Part shown: one piece after another, positions 1 through 7,307 of the stretch
Layout of the letters: each line of letters begins with the position of its first letter
Numbering within the stretch: the stretch's first letter is position 1
From: SAR202 cluster bacterium
GTDB taxonomy: Bacteria > Chloroflexota > Dehalococcoidia > Lucifugimonadales > VXLM01
NCBI GenBank assembly: GCA_022448725.1
Contig: JAKUTR010000015.1
Span: forward strand, 1-58,934
Direction: 5' to 3'
Length of the DNA stretch: 58,934 nucleotides
Translations under genes and position numbers: made by a program
The notes under the pieces: model-generated
What the model saw: only the letters and a program-made list of their open reading frames with translations
The model's database searches: none
Told to the model about the DNA's origin: nothing

Positions 1-471
1 TTTCTTGGTTTGCCTAAAGACCATTCGTCTGCCACGACTATCCCGGACACGCTTGAATGTGACGCCACGAACCTGCAATTGCTCGGCTAGGTCACCGATA
101 TCCCTGGACAACCTTGAGGGGTTGTCCGGGATATCGTCGGTCACCAGCTCAAGAGCGCTGTATAGATCAGTACCAGTGCCTTCCCAGTTGCCAAGCCCCA
201 CGCCAGCATCGAGTAACGTGTTAGTGATTCTCATTTCGGGTACGACATTTGTTGTTGTCCTACTGGCCCGAGGCTTCTTGTTATGCCAAATGTCTGGACG
301 CATGCCGCGCGATAACCAAAGTATTCGTGAGTATGGATCGCAAGCTAGGTTCTTACGCAGCTCCCCATCCGAGGTGTACCAATCACAACGAGCAGGCCAA
401 ACCCTTACCCGAGGTAATCTAAGCCCCTCTAATAGATCAGTTTCTCGCTTGAGTTCTTGTGGTGTTGCCAT
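1..471 (-). CDS. Partial hypothetical protein of an integrated element (runs off left edge)
   Basis: An uninterrupted minus-strand frame starts at ATG 471 (MATPQELKRE...) and is still open at base 1, giving 157 residues without a stop, so the 3' end is missing. The visible C-terminal part is basic and winged-helix-like (it ends ...RDSRGRRMVFRQTKK), which recalls the tails of phage and plasmid replication or primase proteins, but I cannot assign a family. The competing plus-strand frame across the same bases reads as low-complexity Ser/Pro/Arg sequence and looks like a shadow. The gene sits just inside the tRNA-Sec attachment fragment at 715-780, on the side expected for the integrated element, and so is probably its cargo or terminal gene. 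Confidence 0.5.
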   Translation of the reverse strand, partial: MATPQELKRETDLLEGLRLPRVRVWPARCDWYTSDGELRKNLACDPYSRILWLSRGMRPDIWHNKKPRASRTTTNVVPEMRITNTLLDAGVGLGNWEGTGTDLYSALELVTDDIPDNPSRLSRDIGDLAEQLQVRGVTFKRVRDSRGRRMVFRQTKK

Positions 472-560
472 CGTTTATCCGTGAGCAAAACTTCTTTTGA
501 AAAATTAAACCGTCACGCGTAGATCATGTTTATATATAGAAAGGCTAAGCCCTACCCCCC

Positions 561-584
561 TGTGACCCCTTTTGTGACCCCTAT
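561..584. repeat. Two tandem 12-bp repeats (TGTGACCCCTNT type)
   Basis: The motif TGTGACCCC occurs at 561-569 and again at 573-581, exactly 12 bp apart. It lies about 130 bp inside the putative attachment site. Short direct repeats beside an att core often serve as arm-type binding sites of tyrosine recombinases or excisionases. That role is an inference; only the repeat is seen. Confidence 0.45.
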
Positions 585-714
585 CGATAAAAGGTTCCAC
601 TGACTCCGGTCATCTATCACCAAGGTTCGTTGAACCCCTCAGCCCCTTGGCATCGCAGTGGAGGATACTTATCAGCTAGCCCCGCTGAAGTTCTTCGGGC
701 TACGTTTGGGATGC

Positions 715-780
715 CTTCAAAACCGTTTGGCCCTGCCCTTCGGTAGGGTCGGTGGGTTCGACTCCCTCCCGCTCCCGCCA
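715..780 (+). tRNA. selC: 3' fragment of tRNA-Sec (UCA), probable attachment site
   Basis: This is the 3' half of a selenocysteine tRNA. The sequence shows an anticodon loop CTTCAAA (715-721, anticodon TCA at 717-719) and a long variable arm with a 9-bp stem, 729-737 pairing with 742-750 around a CTTC loop. A T loop TTCGACT (757-763) follows, then the acceptor strand CCGCTCCC (769-776), discriminator G and an encoded CCA (778-780). The T stem has one T-T mismatch. The matching 5' acceptor strand (GGGAGCGG expected) is absent upstream, and the bases before the anticodon loop do not pair with the 3' anticodon stem. Homology therefore begins at the anticodon loop, where tyrosine recombinases commonly cross over. 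I read it as the distal att site of an element integrated into selC; the intact gene would lie left of the window. Confidence 0.7.
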
Positions 781-1080
781 CCCCTTGGTGTAGGCGCTAA
801 CGGCCCATCGCATACCTTCTAGATACTGCATTATTTGTTATCTTCTTCCCCTCGATTGTGGCGTTGCGGCCTATCGTGCGACCTATCGTGCGACCTATCA
901 GGATGGAATTCCCTTCAACTCATCAGTCAACGGGATTCCGTCTATCGCACGTTGATCTCGATGTCTGGGTATCCATGAACGCTTCTATGGTACCATTGAC
1001 TAATCAGCAAAACTTTATCTAAAACAGACAAAATATATTCTTTGCTATATGGCCAATAAATTTGAGAGGAACTAGGAAAA
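781..1080. other. Non-coding stretch after the att site, with 12-bp tandem repeats
   Basis: No convincing gene is seen. At 870-899 the 12-mer CCTATCGTGCGA is repeated twice plus a third half copy. An inverted partial copy (TCGCACG) lies at 945-951. The repeats are 180 to 210 bp upstream of the 1081 gene and could be iteron-like or operator sites. A GAGAGGA ribosome-binding site ends the stretch just before ATG 1081. Confidence 0.45.
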
Positions 1081-1758
1081 ATGGCGCGACGAGATTATAA
1101 CACCACGCCAGCAGAAGTTGCAGAACTGTGGGCGCTATGGGATACCCATGTAACGGTAAAAGAAACTATTACGATGCAAGAGACAGCAGATCCACAGGAC
1201 CCAGAGGGCAAGACATTTCTATCCACAAGGTTGTCTGAACGTCAGTTAGGACGACTCCATAGTGAGTGGGCAAAGGATCGCAAGAAATACCCGATGCCAA
1301 GGTTGCGTGAAGAATTCCATTGGCCTCAAGACATAGGTGCTCGTAACGATCAAATCCCCTTTGAACTCTCACAATATACGACCCGGTGTATGGAGTTTTA
1401 CCTTGACGAATTCGAAACATGGCCACGCATTGGGTTGGTCAAGCGATTTGCAGAAGTAGCAGCGGCGCAACCCCTTTGGGACAACAGCCAAACAGCCGTG
1501 TTTGCAGAACTTCTTTGGTATGCAGATTTAATAGGTTCGACTCCTGGTGACCGTGAGAAGGGGACAACTTTGAATCGTCCTAACACCCGTCACATAGAAC
1601 TCTGTGTAATGACTAATCAATCAGACAAAATATCATTGTTAGCAGACAAATATCAAATCCCCGATGAAGTAAAAATAGAGGGCCAATGGGAGGGCTGGTT
1701 ACCGCTCTATGCAGCAACGAGACACGAGGCACCAGAGAGGATGAAGATGCAGCGGTAG
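1081..1758 (+). CDS. Hypothetical protein, 225 aa
   Basis: The frame opens with ATG preceded by GAGAGGA about 10 bases upstream, a good ribosome-binding site. The protein is soluble, rich in Trp, Glu and Arg, and has no signal peptide or membrane segment. The N-terminus (RRDYNTTPAEVAELWALWD) looks helical, and a basic stretch lies near residues 65-80. I do not recognise a family. It stands alone between the tRNA-Sec att fragment and a Zn-ribbon gene and is followed by a terminator-like hairpin, so it may belong to mobile or recently acquired DNA. A regulator or element protein is possible but not shown. Confidence 0.55.
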   Translation: MARRDYNTTPAEVAELWALWDTHVTVKETITMQETADPQDPEGKTFLSTRLSERQLGRLHSEWAKDRKKYPMPRLREEFHWPQDIGARNDQIPFELSQYTTRCMEFYLDEFETWPRIGLVKRFAEVAAAQPLWDNSQTAVFAELLWYADLIGSTPGDREKGTTLNRPNTRHIELCVMTNQSDKISLLADKYQIPDEVKIEGQWEGWLPLYAATRHEAPERMKMQR

Positions 1759-2114
1759 GCGTCGTTGAAGAGTAGGTACTAGAGCGAGACGAGACGCCCT
1801 CGGAAGGGCGCCTCGCTTGGACAGGCCCAGCTATTGCAGCCCAACTGGTTCCAGCAGCTAGGCCGATCACGTAGGAAAAAAATAAACCTACGACGTGGGC
1901 CTTTTTGTATTATCGAGAAAAGTAGCTGACATAGCAAAAATATTGAATCCCACAATTCATGGCTTATTCTAGTTGTCTAGGCCCTGCAGTAATTCATGAT
2001 CGCCTATCAATGCTTGCAAGTATGGGTGCTCACCCGCTAGCTTCATTGAGCACATAACCTTTCGTAACGTGATCACGTTCTTAACTGTAGAAACACTGAA
2101 AAGGGACAGACAAA
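1759..2114. other. Intergenic stretch with a terminator and no gene
   Basis: A small hairpin (CGCCCT-CGGA-AGGGCG) lies about 40 bases after the stop of the 1081 gene, and a stronger terminator-like structure follows at 1861-1906. The rest is AT-rich. An AAGGGA ribosome-binding site for the next gene ends the stretch. Frames seen here on the minus strand lack start signals. Confidence 0.4.
1861..1906 (+). terminator. Probable rho-independent terminator
   Basis: The inner stem CGTAGG (1870-1875) pairs with CCTACG (1887-1892), and the outer GGCC (1861-1864) pairs with GGCC (1898-1901) across an internal loop. A run of five T follows directly at 1902-1906. It would end the transcript of the 1081 gene. 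The internal loop weakens the call. Confidence 0.5.
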
Positions 2115-2324
2115 ATGACTGTAAAGAAAAATAGCCCCCTATGCCCACGTTGTGGAGGCAGGGTATGGCAAGATGCATCTGAGCATGATGATGACAAGTG
2201 CATCGTATGTGGCTGGCGACAGGTAGAGCTCAGCCCGGACGCTATTAGCCAGATAAAAATCTACACTGGGAAGCAACGTATCGAGGGTAATCATCAGCGT
2301 TACAGAACGTTAGCCACTGTATGA
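2115..2324 (+). CDS. Small zinc-ribbon protein, 69 aa
   Basis: The protein carries two CxxC knuckles, CPRCGG near residue 10 and CIVCGW near residue 34, spaced as in a rubredoxin-like zinc ribbon. Such small single-ribbon proteins often bind DNA or RNA or act as adaptors, and they are common in phages and mobile elements. The start is supported by AAGGGA about 11 bases upstream. The stop codon overlaps the ATG of the next gene (ATGA), so the two are probably translationally coupled. Substrate and partner are unknown. Confidence 0.6.
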   Translation: MTVKKNSPLCPRCGGRVWQDASEHDDDKCIVCGWRQVELSPDAISQIKIYTGKQRIEGNHQRYRTLATV

Positions 2325-2494
2325 GTAAAAAATCCAAGGATCAGAGACAGCGAGAGGCATACAAGAAGGCACTATTGAATTCCTTGTGGATTCCAGAGAC
2401 AGAGGAAGAACTTTCTTTAGTGGAGTCGAGAGGACCAGGGAAACCCACCCGCTCAGGACGGCAGTTGATCTCAAAAACGAGATCTTCTGCTTAG
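2321..2494 (+). CDS. Small basic hypothetical protein, 57 aa
   Basis: A short frame begins at ATG 2321, overlapping the stop of the Zn-ribbon gene by four bases (ATGA), and ends at TAG 2492-2494. The product (MSKKSKDQRQREAYKKALLN...) is strongly basic at both ends, with an acidic patch near residues 26-36. The overlap suggests co-translation with the Zn-ribbon protein. No family is recognised. The evidence is the coupling geometry and the intact frame, so it could still be a chance frame. Confidence 0.4.
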   Translation: MSKKSKDQRQREAYKKALLNSLWIPETEEELSLVESRGPGKPTRSGRQLISKTRSSA

Positions 2495-2553
2495 AATCAC
2501 TAGTAGGCGAACAGTGCATTTTGGGTGTTCATTTAGGGTAGTATTTGTAAACC

Positions 2554-4188
2554 ATGGCAAACCCTTATCCTTCATCTGAAAGACACCTGTTTTTCGATAA
2601 TCAGTCCATCGAGATGATTCAGGACTTGAGTCGTGTCATGCATAATCCGGTGAAAACTGGTCCCGCCATTATCTATAAGGATCAGCCTTGGGAAGTACTA
2701 CCATACTTCGGAAATAGCTTGTGGACCATTCTTCACGATCCCGTGGAGGGGCTTTTCAGATGTTGGTACGAAGATTGGGTGTTAGATCCTGATGGCTTAT
2801 CCAATTCAGACGTTGACATAACTGATCCGTCAGTGTCATCGAGTCGCGTTTTGTACGCAGAATCACGTGATGGCCTTAAATGGGACAAACCGTCTCTGGG
2901 GATAGTCCGAGAGGGCGGGCACAATACCAACATCGTTCTTGGCGATTCCCGGGACGGTCCAGAAGTATTTGGTAGCCCGCACGTCCCAACGGTTCTCGAC
3001 GATCCTCTGGATAGTGACCCATCTCGACGATTCAAGATGATCTTTCAGCATATTTCGAAAGGATCTGCTGATACAGATTCAGTCGAAGACCCGTTGGGAG
3101 AGGGCGCTCCTCAGGTTCTACACAGCCCAATCCGCATGGCCTACTCTCATGATGGAATTCACTGGACCGTGGAACCGACCCCGTTAAAGTTCGGTGGTCT
3201 CGGTCCCAAGTTGGGAGATGAGGGGGTATTATCCGCAGATTTAACAAAACGTGAATATGTCCTTCACACACGTCACCCGTATGCATGGCTAATAGATATG
3301 CCAGAAGGTACCCCCAGAACCAAGGCATGGTCCTCGCCGTACTGGCCTGAAAACCCTGCTCGGTACAATAAGCGCCGTATATTCAGAACCACGAGTAGTG
3401 ATCTGATCCACTGGAACGAGCCATACGAAGTGTTCGCCGCTGATGATGAGAGCGACAACTTAGACGACTCATTTTACAGTTTTGCATCATGGCCGCTATC
3501 GACACTCGAAACGGGGGTAAAACGACATCCCCATCCTGGGAATAACCTGCACGTAGGGATAGTTAACGTCTTCCACCAAACTGAGAACGTACTGGACGGT
3601 CAGTTAGCATATAGCCGCGACGGACTAACGTGGCAACGCGCGGGGCAACGCCAGCCTTTCCTAAACCGTGGGGCAGTTGGGGAGTGGGATGAGATGATGT
3701 CATGCGTACCAAGCATTCCAATCCGTATTGGTGATGAACTTTACATCTACTATGGAGGCTCTAACGCACACCACGATTGGTGGGTTGTCGGTGCACGTGA
3801 AGGCCTTGACGTCCCTGAGGCCAAAGACATTAATCTTGTTCAGCACGGAATTGGACTTGCAAGATTACGCTTCGATGGGTTTGTCTCTTTACGCACTGGT
3901 CTAGTTAGAGAAGGATTGCTCGTAACCCGTTCAGTGGTAGCCGGAGGCACACAACTGGTGATAAATGCCAACTGTCATACAGGAGGCTATGTTGACGTTG
4001 AGATGACTGACCAGCAAGACAACGTAATCGAAGGTTTCTCGAGAGCCGCAGTGGACAGATTCACAGGCAATGCTATCGCCCATCGGGTTAAGTGGGGACA
4101 ATCCGATAGATGGCCCCACAATCAAGTCGTCAAGGTGCGTTTCTGGATGCGAAACGCGGACTTATTTTCTTTCAGGTTTGCTGACTGA
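2554..4188 (+). CDS. Beta-propeller glycosidase-like protein (GH32/43-like fold)
   Basis: A 544-residue protein with four spaced motifs of the S-x-D-G-x-x-W type (SRDGLKW, SHDGIHW, SSDLIHW, SRDGLTW). These mark the blades of a five-bladed beta-propeller as in GH32/GH43/GH68-type glycosidases and related proteins of unknown activity. A conserved-looking YYGGSNAHHDWW stretch follows near residue 400, and a beta-rich C-terminal domain of about 110 residues ends the protein. There is no signal peptide, so it is probably cytoplasmic. Related proteins are frequent in Planctomycetes and marine Chloroflexota, where they are annotated only as glycosyl hydrolases. The substrate cannot be read from the sequence. 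The gene stands alone; the ribosome-binding site before ATG is weak. Confidence 0.6.
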   Translation: MANPYPSSERHLFFDNQSIEMIQDLSRVMHNPVKTGPAIIYKDQPWEVLPYFGNSLWTILHDPVEGLFRCWYEDWVLDPDGLSNSDVDITDPSVSSSRVLYAESRDGLKWDKPSLGIVREGGHNTNIVLGDSRDGPEVFGSPHVPTVLDDPLDSDPSRRFKMIFQHISKGSADTDSVEDPLGEGAPQVLHSPIRMAYSHDGIHWTVEPTPLKFGGLGPKLGDEGVLSADLTKREYVLHTRHPYAWLIDMPEGTPRTKAWSSPYWPENPARYNKRRIFRTTSSDLIHWNEPYEVFAADDESDNLDDSFYSFASWPLSTLETGVKRHPHPGNNLHVGIVNVFHQTENVLDGQLAYSRDGLTWQRAGQRQPFLNRGAVGEWDEMMSCVPSIPIRIGDELYIYYGGSNAHHDWWVVGAREGLDVPEAKDINLVQHGIGLARLRFDGFVSLRTGLVREGLLVTRSVVAGGTQLVINANCHTGGYVDVEMTDQQDNVIEGFSRAAVDRFTGNAIAHRVKWGQSDRWPHNQVVKVRFWMRNADLFSFRFAD

Positions 4189-4491
4189 GCCAGTTGTATG
4201 GATCGTAGATCTGAAAATCGGATCGCTGGGGTCGTGTAGCAGGTGTTCATCAAGGGGTATTCGGGTTTATATATACCCCCACTGACAATATTGGCGGCAG
4301 TATTGGTATTACTATAGGTTCATGCGATTTTTAGAGATATAGACGCACTGGCAGCCATACCAAGTATGGATACGGATGTTTTGGAACCCTTCCTAATCCT
4401 TGCTCGTCTTATAGAATCCTAGTTCCCGATTGGCAAACGGGTGATCTGGCTGCTGATAAAACCTCAGGCAGGAACTTAACGTTAAACCTGC
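4189..4491. other. Intergenic stretch between convergent genes
   Basis: No gene is seen. A hairpin GGGGTAT (4254-4260) / ATACCCC (4273-4279) with a 12-base loop lies about 70 bases after the propeller gene and may help end transcription, but it lacks a T run. The rest holds nothing I can name. Confidence 0.35.
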
Positions 4492-5772
4492 TTAGACCAC
4501 TTCAGGCGGCCTGATCTTGGTAAGTTTAATAGCTCCCACTCTCAAATTTTCCATGCGGGTTATTTCGAGTTTCAGGTCTTGGTACTCAAACTGCTCGCCC
4601 TGGTCCGGGATATGCCCAAGTATTTCCAAAACAAAACCTGCAACAGTATCGTATTCGCCTTCAGGGAGCTCGATTCCTAGCTCTGCTGTAGCCTCATCTA
4701 TGCTCATGCTTCCTTCTATTTGGAAAGTGTCAGTCCCGATGACCTCATACTCTTCTTCTGGACTGAGACCTTCCTCACCCACTCTCCCCACAACCTCTTC
4801 AAGAAGACTTTTTGCGGTAACAAGACCAGCTATCCCCCCAAACTCGTCGATCGCAACCGCCATTTGATTACCAGCTTGCCTGGTTTCTTCAAATAGTTCT
4901 GCGATTCTCTTAGTTTCCGGTACGAAGTAGACATCTCTAACAAAATCAGTTAGGGGTTCCTGATCAGTAATAGTCTTGGATGCCATTCCCTTAAGAATAT
5001 CTTTTGAAGACACGATGCCGATAACGTTATCAGTGTTTTCTTTAAAAACAGGGAAGCGAGTATGTGAATGATCAGCATAAATATCCAAGAACTCCAGTAA
5101 GGTGGTGTCTTTCTCCACAAATACTATCTCGGTTCTTGGAGTCATTACTTCGCGAACTTCTCTGTCGCCGAATCGGAATACCCTCTCAAGACGATCTGCC
5201 TCACTTGGATCAAACTCTCCTTCTGCTTCTCCAATGTCAATCAGCGTGCGGAGTTCCGCTTCAGTAATTGACGAATCGGCCCGGTCGTCACGTTTTCCTA
5301 TATCTGCTATGCGGCTTGCCCATTGGAGAACCACTACTAGCGGTAACAGAGCCAGTTCCACGATTCTTAGTGGTCGTGTGAATAGCATCGCGGTCCCAAT
5401 AGGGAAACGAACTGCTACAGTTTTAGGTATGATCTCCCCCAATAGCAGTAGGGTTGTTGTGCCTACAACAGTTGCTATTACTAGCCCAAGTCCCTGATTT
5501 TTAACCAACCCTATAATCAAAGCGGTGATTAATGCGGTGAATGCTACATTTACCAAATTATTCCCCAAAAGGATTGTTGATAAAAGCCTGCCTGGTTGTT
5601 CGAGCATGTGTGCGACCCTTCGGGCTGCCGGGACACCTTCATTTACTAGGTGCGCGAGCCTTGCAGTTCGTCGAACCGATAGGAAGGCAGCCTCTGAACT
5701 CGAAAAGAAAGCAGATAGAATAACTAGCAATACTATAACGGCGACATCTGTCGGACCCGTCCCGGTCATCAC
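4492..5772 (-). CDS. CorC/TlyC (CNNM-type) membrane protein with CBS domains
   Basis: A 426-residue hemolysin-family protein. The N-terminal DUF21/CNNM domain (about 1-190) starts with a hydrophobic helix and the typical FFSSSEAAFLS stretch, and has three to four membrane segments including GNNLVNVAFTAL. A tandem CBS pair follows (about 205-325, with MTPRTEIVFV and FPVFKENTDNVIGIVSSKDI). A CorC_HlyC domain closes it (about 340-420). The family is linked to magnesium or cobalt export and homeostasis through nucleotide-sensing CBS domains; the name hemolysin is historical. The gene is monocistronic and convergent with the propeller gene. The protein opens MMTGTG, so the second Met is an alternative start. 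Confidence 0.85.
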   Translation of the reverse strand: MMTGTGPTDVAVIVLLVILSAFFSSSEAAFLSVRRTARLAHLVNEGVPAARRVAHMLEQPGRLLSTILLGNNLVNVAFTALITALIIGLVKNQGLGLVIATVVGTTTLLLLGEIIPKTVAVRFPIGTAMLFTRPLRIVELALLPLVVVLQWASRIADIGKRDDRADSSITEAELRTLIDIGEAEGEFDPSEADRLERVFRFGDREVREVMTPRTEIVFVEKDTTLLEFLDIYADHSHTRFPVFKENTDNVIGIVSSKDILKGMASKTITDQEPLTDFVRDVYFVPETKRIAELFEETRQAGNQMAVAIDEFGGIAGLVTAKSLLEEVVGRVGEEGLSPEEEYEVIGTDTFQIEGSMSIDEATAELGIELPEGEYDTVAGFVLEILGHIPDQGEQFEYQDLKLEITRMENLRVGAIKLTKIRPPEVV

Positions 5773-5987
5773 TATCCTCCTAAGTACACTTAGAACACTC
5801 TACGTGAAATCTTCATATATATATTACAGGCAGTATCATTTAAGTTCCCCTAATCTATAGGGTGAAGTTTTCCGCTGTTTCTACCCGATCCTATACCTGG
5901 CAATCGACGTGAATGTGACATAATCAGTAGGCTTTACATATGCTACTAAGTGTGTGAACCCATTCGTCCCGTCCTCAGGAGACATAG

Positions 5988-6905
5988 GTGGACTTCGGAT
6001 TCTCGATACCTTCAGGCGGAATAAACGCAACGCCAGAGATTATTGCTCGTCTCGCCAGACGTGGTGAGGAGTTGGGGTTCGCTTACATTGGGATCCCTGA
6101 CCATATTGTTATTCCTAATAATGTAGAGTCGCGATACCCTTACAGCGAAGATGGCACGTTTAGCGGATCGGGATATATTCTTGACCAACTAACGGTAGCG
6201 TCCTTTATATCAGGACAGACCTCGAAGGCGCGTATTTTGACGTCAGTTTTGGTGCTTCCTCACAGGAGTGCTGTTTTGGCAGCCAAGATGCTAGCTTCAA
6301 TAGATGTACTTTCGAATGGCCGCTTGACTGTAGGCTGTGGGGTGGGCTGGCTGCGAGAAGAGTTCGAGGCGATTGGGGCACCGGCTTTTGACGAACGAGG
6401 ATTTGTTGCTAATGAGTATATATCCTGTTTCAAGGAGCTTTGGACGAACGATAATCCCTCATTTGATGGTGAGTACATTCAGCTGTCAGACATCATCTTT
6501 GAACCCAAACCCACCCAGAAACCGTACCCTCCAATTTGGATAGGCGGAGAGAGCCCAGCTGCACTGCGAAGGGCCGCAGAGCTTGGTGATGGATGGTATC
6601 CTCTCGGTTCCAACCCTCGTTTCCCGTTGCAAACAGCGGAACAGTTTTCAAATGCGCTTGAGAAGATTTATAGACATGGGGAGAATATAGGCCGAGACTT
6701 TACAAAGTTCGATCTAGCGTACAGTTCTCAGAGCAGTTTCACAGAGACTACAGATCAGATCGTGGAAAATATCCGTGCATTCAAAGCTGTAGGCGTGCAG
6801 CACTTGATGGTTAGTTTAGGCGCTACTTTTTCTGCTCCTGTATCGGCGACCATTGAAAGTATGGAACGCTTTGCATCCGAGATTGCTCCACAAGTTAACT
6901 CATAG
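5988..6905 (+). CDS. LLM-class flavin/F420-dependent oxidoreductase
   Basis: A 305-residue bacterial luciferase-like TIM barrel. It shows the PDHI stretch near residues 37-40, GRLTVGCGVGW followed by EEFEAIG at 111-130 (a hallmark of the family) and PPIWIGGESPAALRRAAE near 185. Members use reduced F420 or FMNH2 to reduce or oxygenate small organic substrates; which cofactor and substrate apply here cannot be told. The start is GTG at 5988, supported by CAGGAGA about 6 bases upstream and by the family N-terminus MDFGFSIP. It stands alone. Confidence 0.8.
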   Translation: MDFGFSIPSGGINATPEIIARLARRGEELGFAYIGIPDHIVIPNNVESRYPYSEDGTFSGSGYILDQLTVASFISGQTSKARILTSVLVLPHRSAVLAAKMLASIDVLSNGRLTVGCGVGWLREEFEAIGAPAFDERGFVANEYISCFKELWTNDNPSFDGEYIQLSDIIFEPKPTQKPYPPIWIGGESPAALRRAAELGDGWYPLGSNPRFPLQTAEQFSNALEKIYRHGENIGRDFTKFDLAYSSQSSFTETTDQIVENIRAFKAVGVQHLMVSLGATFSAPVSATIESMERFASEIAPQVNS

Positions 6906-7307
6906 GGATGTCTGGTTCGAAACGGGTCTATTTCAGCAACGAAGTATGACATTGTATTGATAAGCATGTTTTTATAGTAATGTAAATATCGCAATACATA
7001 AATAGACATTAATTTACGTGTAACTTACCTTATTGCGCATAAGGAATTAAGGCTGATGTGCTCTTTTGGATGATCGCATTTTCCGTTATTTGAAGGCATC
7101 GACGTTACCTAAGCTCTTTACACCAATCTATGGCCACTGTCAGCAAGTTTGTCTCTGCCCTCATTTCGATTTTGGCACGTCCCAGAAAGTTCTAGATAGA
7201 GCACGAACGTGCGGAGTGTAGAGGGTTCTCCTTATTCTCATTTGACTGGCACAAGTTGGTATTACCGTAGTATAGTTGCGGGAGCGTAGCAGCTTAGGAG
7301 GTGGGAT
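6906..7307. other. AT-rich intergenic stretch
   Basis: No gene is supported. The first half is very AT-rich; the second half presumably holds the promoter of the DUF1501 gene, but no clear -35/-10 pair with normal spacing is seen (TTGACT at 7242-7247 has TAGTAT 20 bases later). A strong AGGAGGT ribosome-binding site ends it just before ATG 7308. Confidence 0.3.

Noticed and set aside
5-484. 159-residue plus-strand frame at the left edge
   Set aside because: Its product is Ser/Pro/Arg-rich low complexity; the overlapping minus-strand frame from ATG 471 reads as a normal protein and stays open to the edge.
500-780. tmRNA (ssrA) gene ending in the CCA at 780
   Set aside because: No tag-peptide frame ending in an ALAA-type sequence and no 5' end complementary to the acceptor strand; the variable arm and UCA loop fit tRNA-Sec instead.
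1969-2178. 69-residue minus-strand frame over the Zn-ribbon start
   Set aside because: It overlaps the Zn-ribbon gene antisense and has no start signal.
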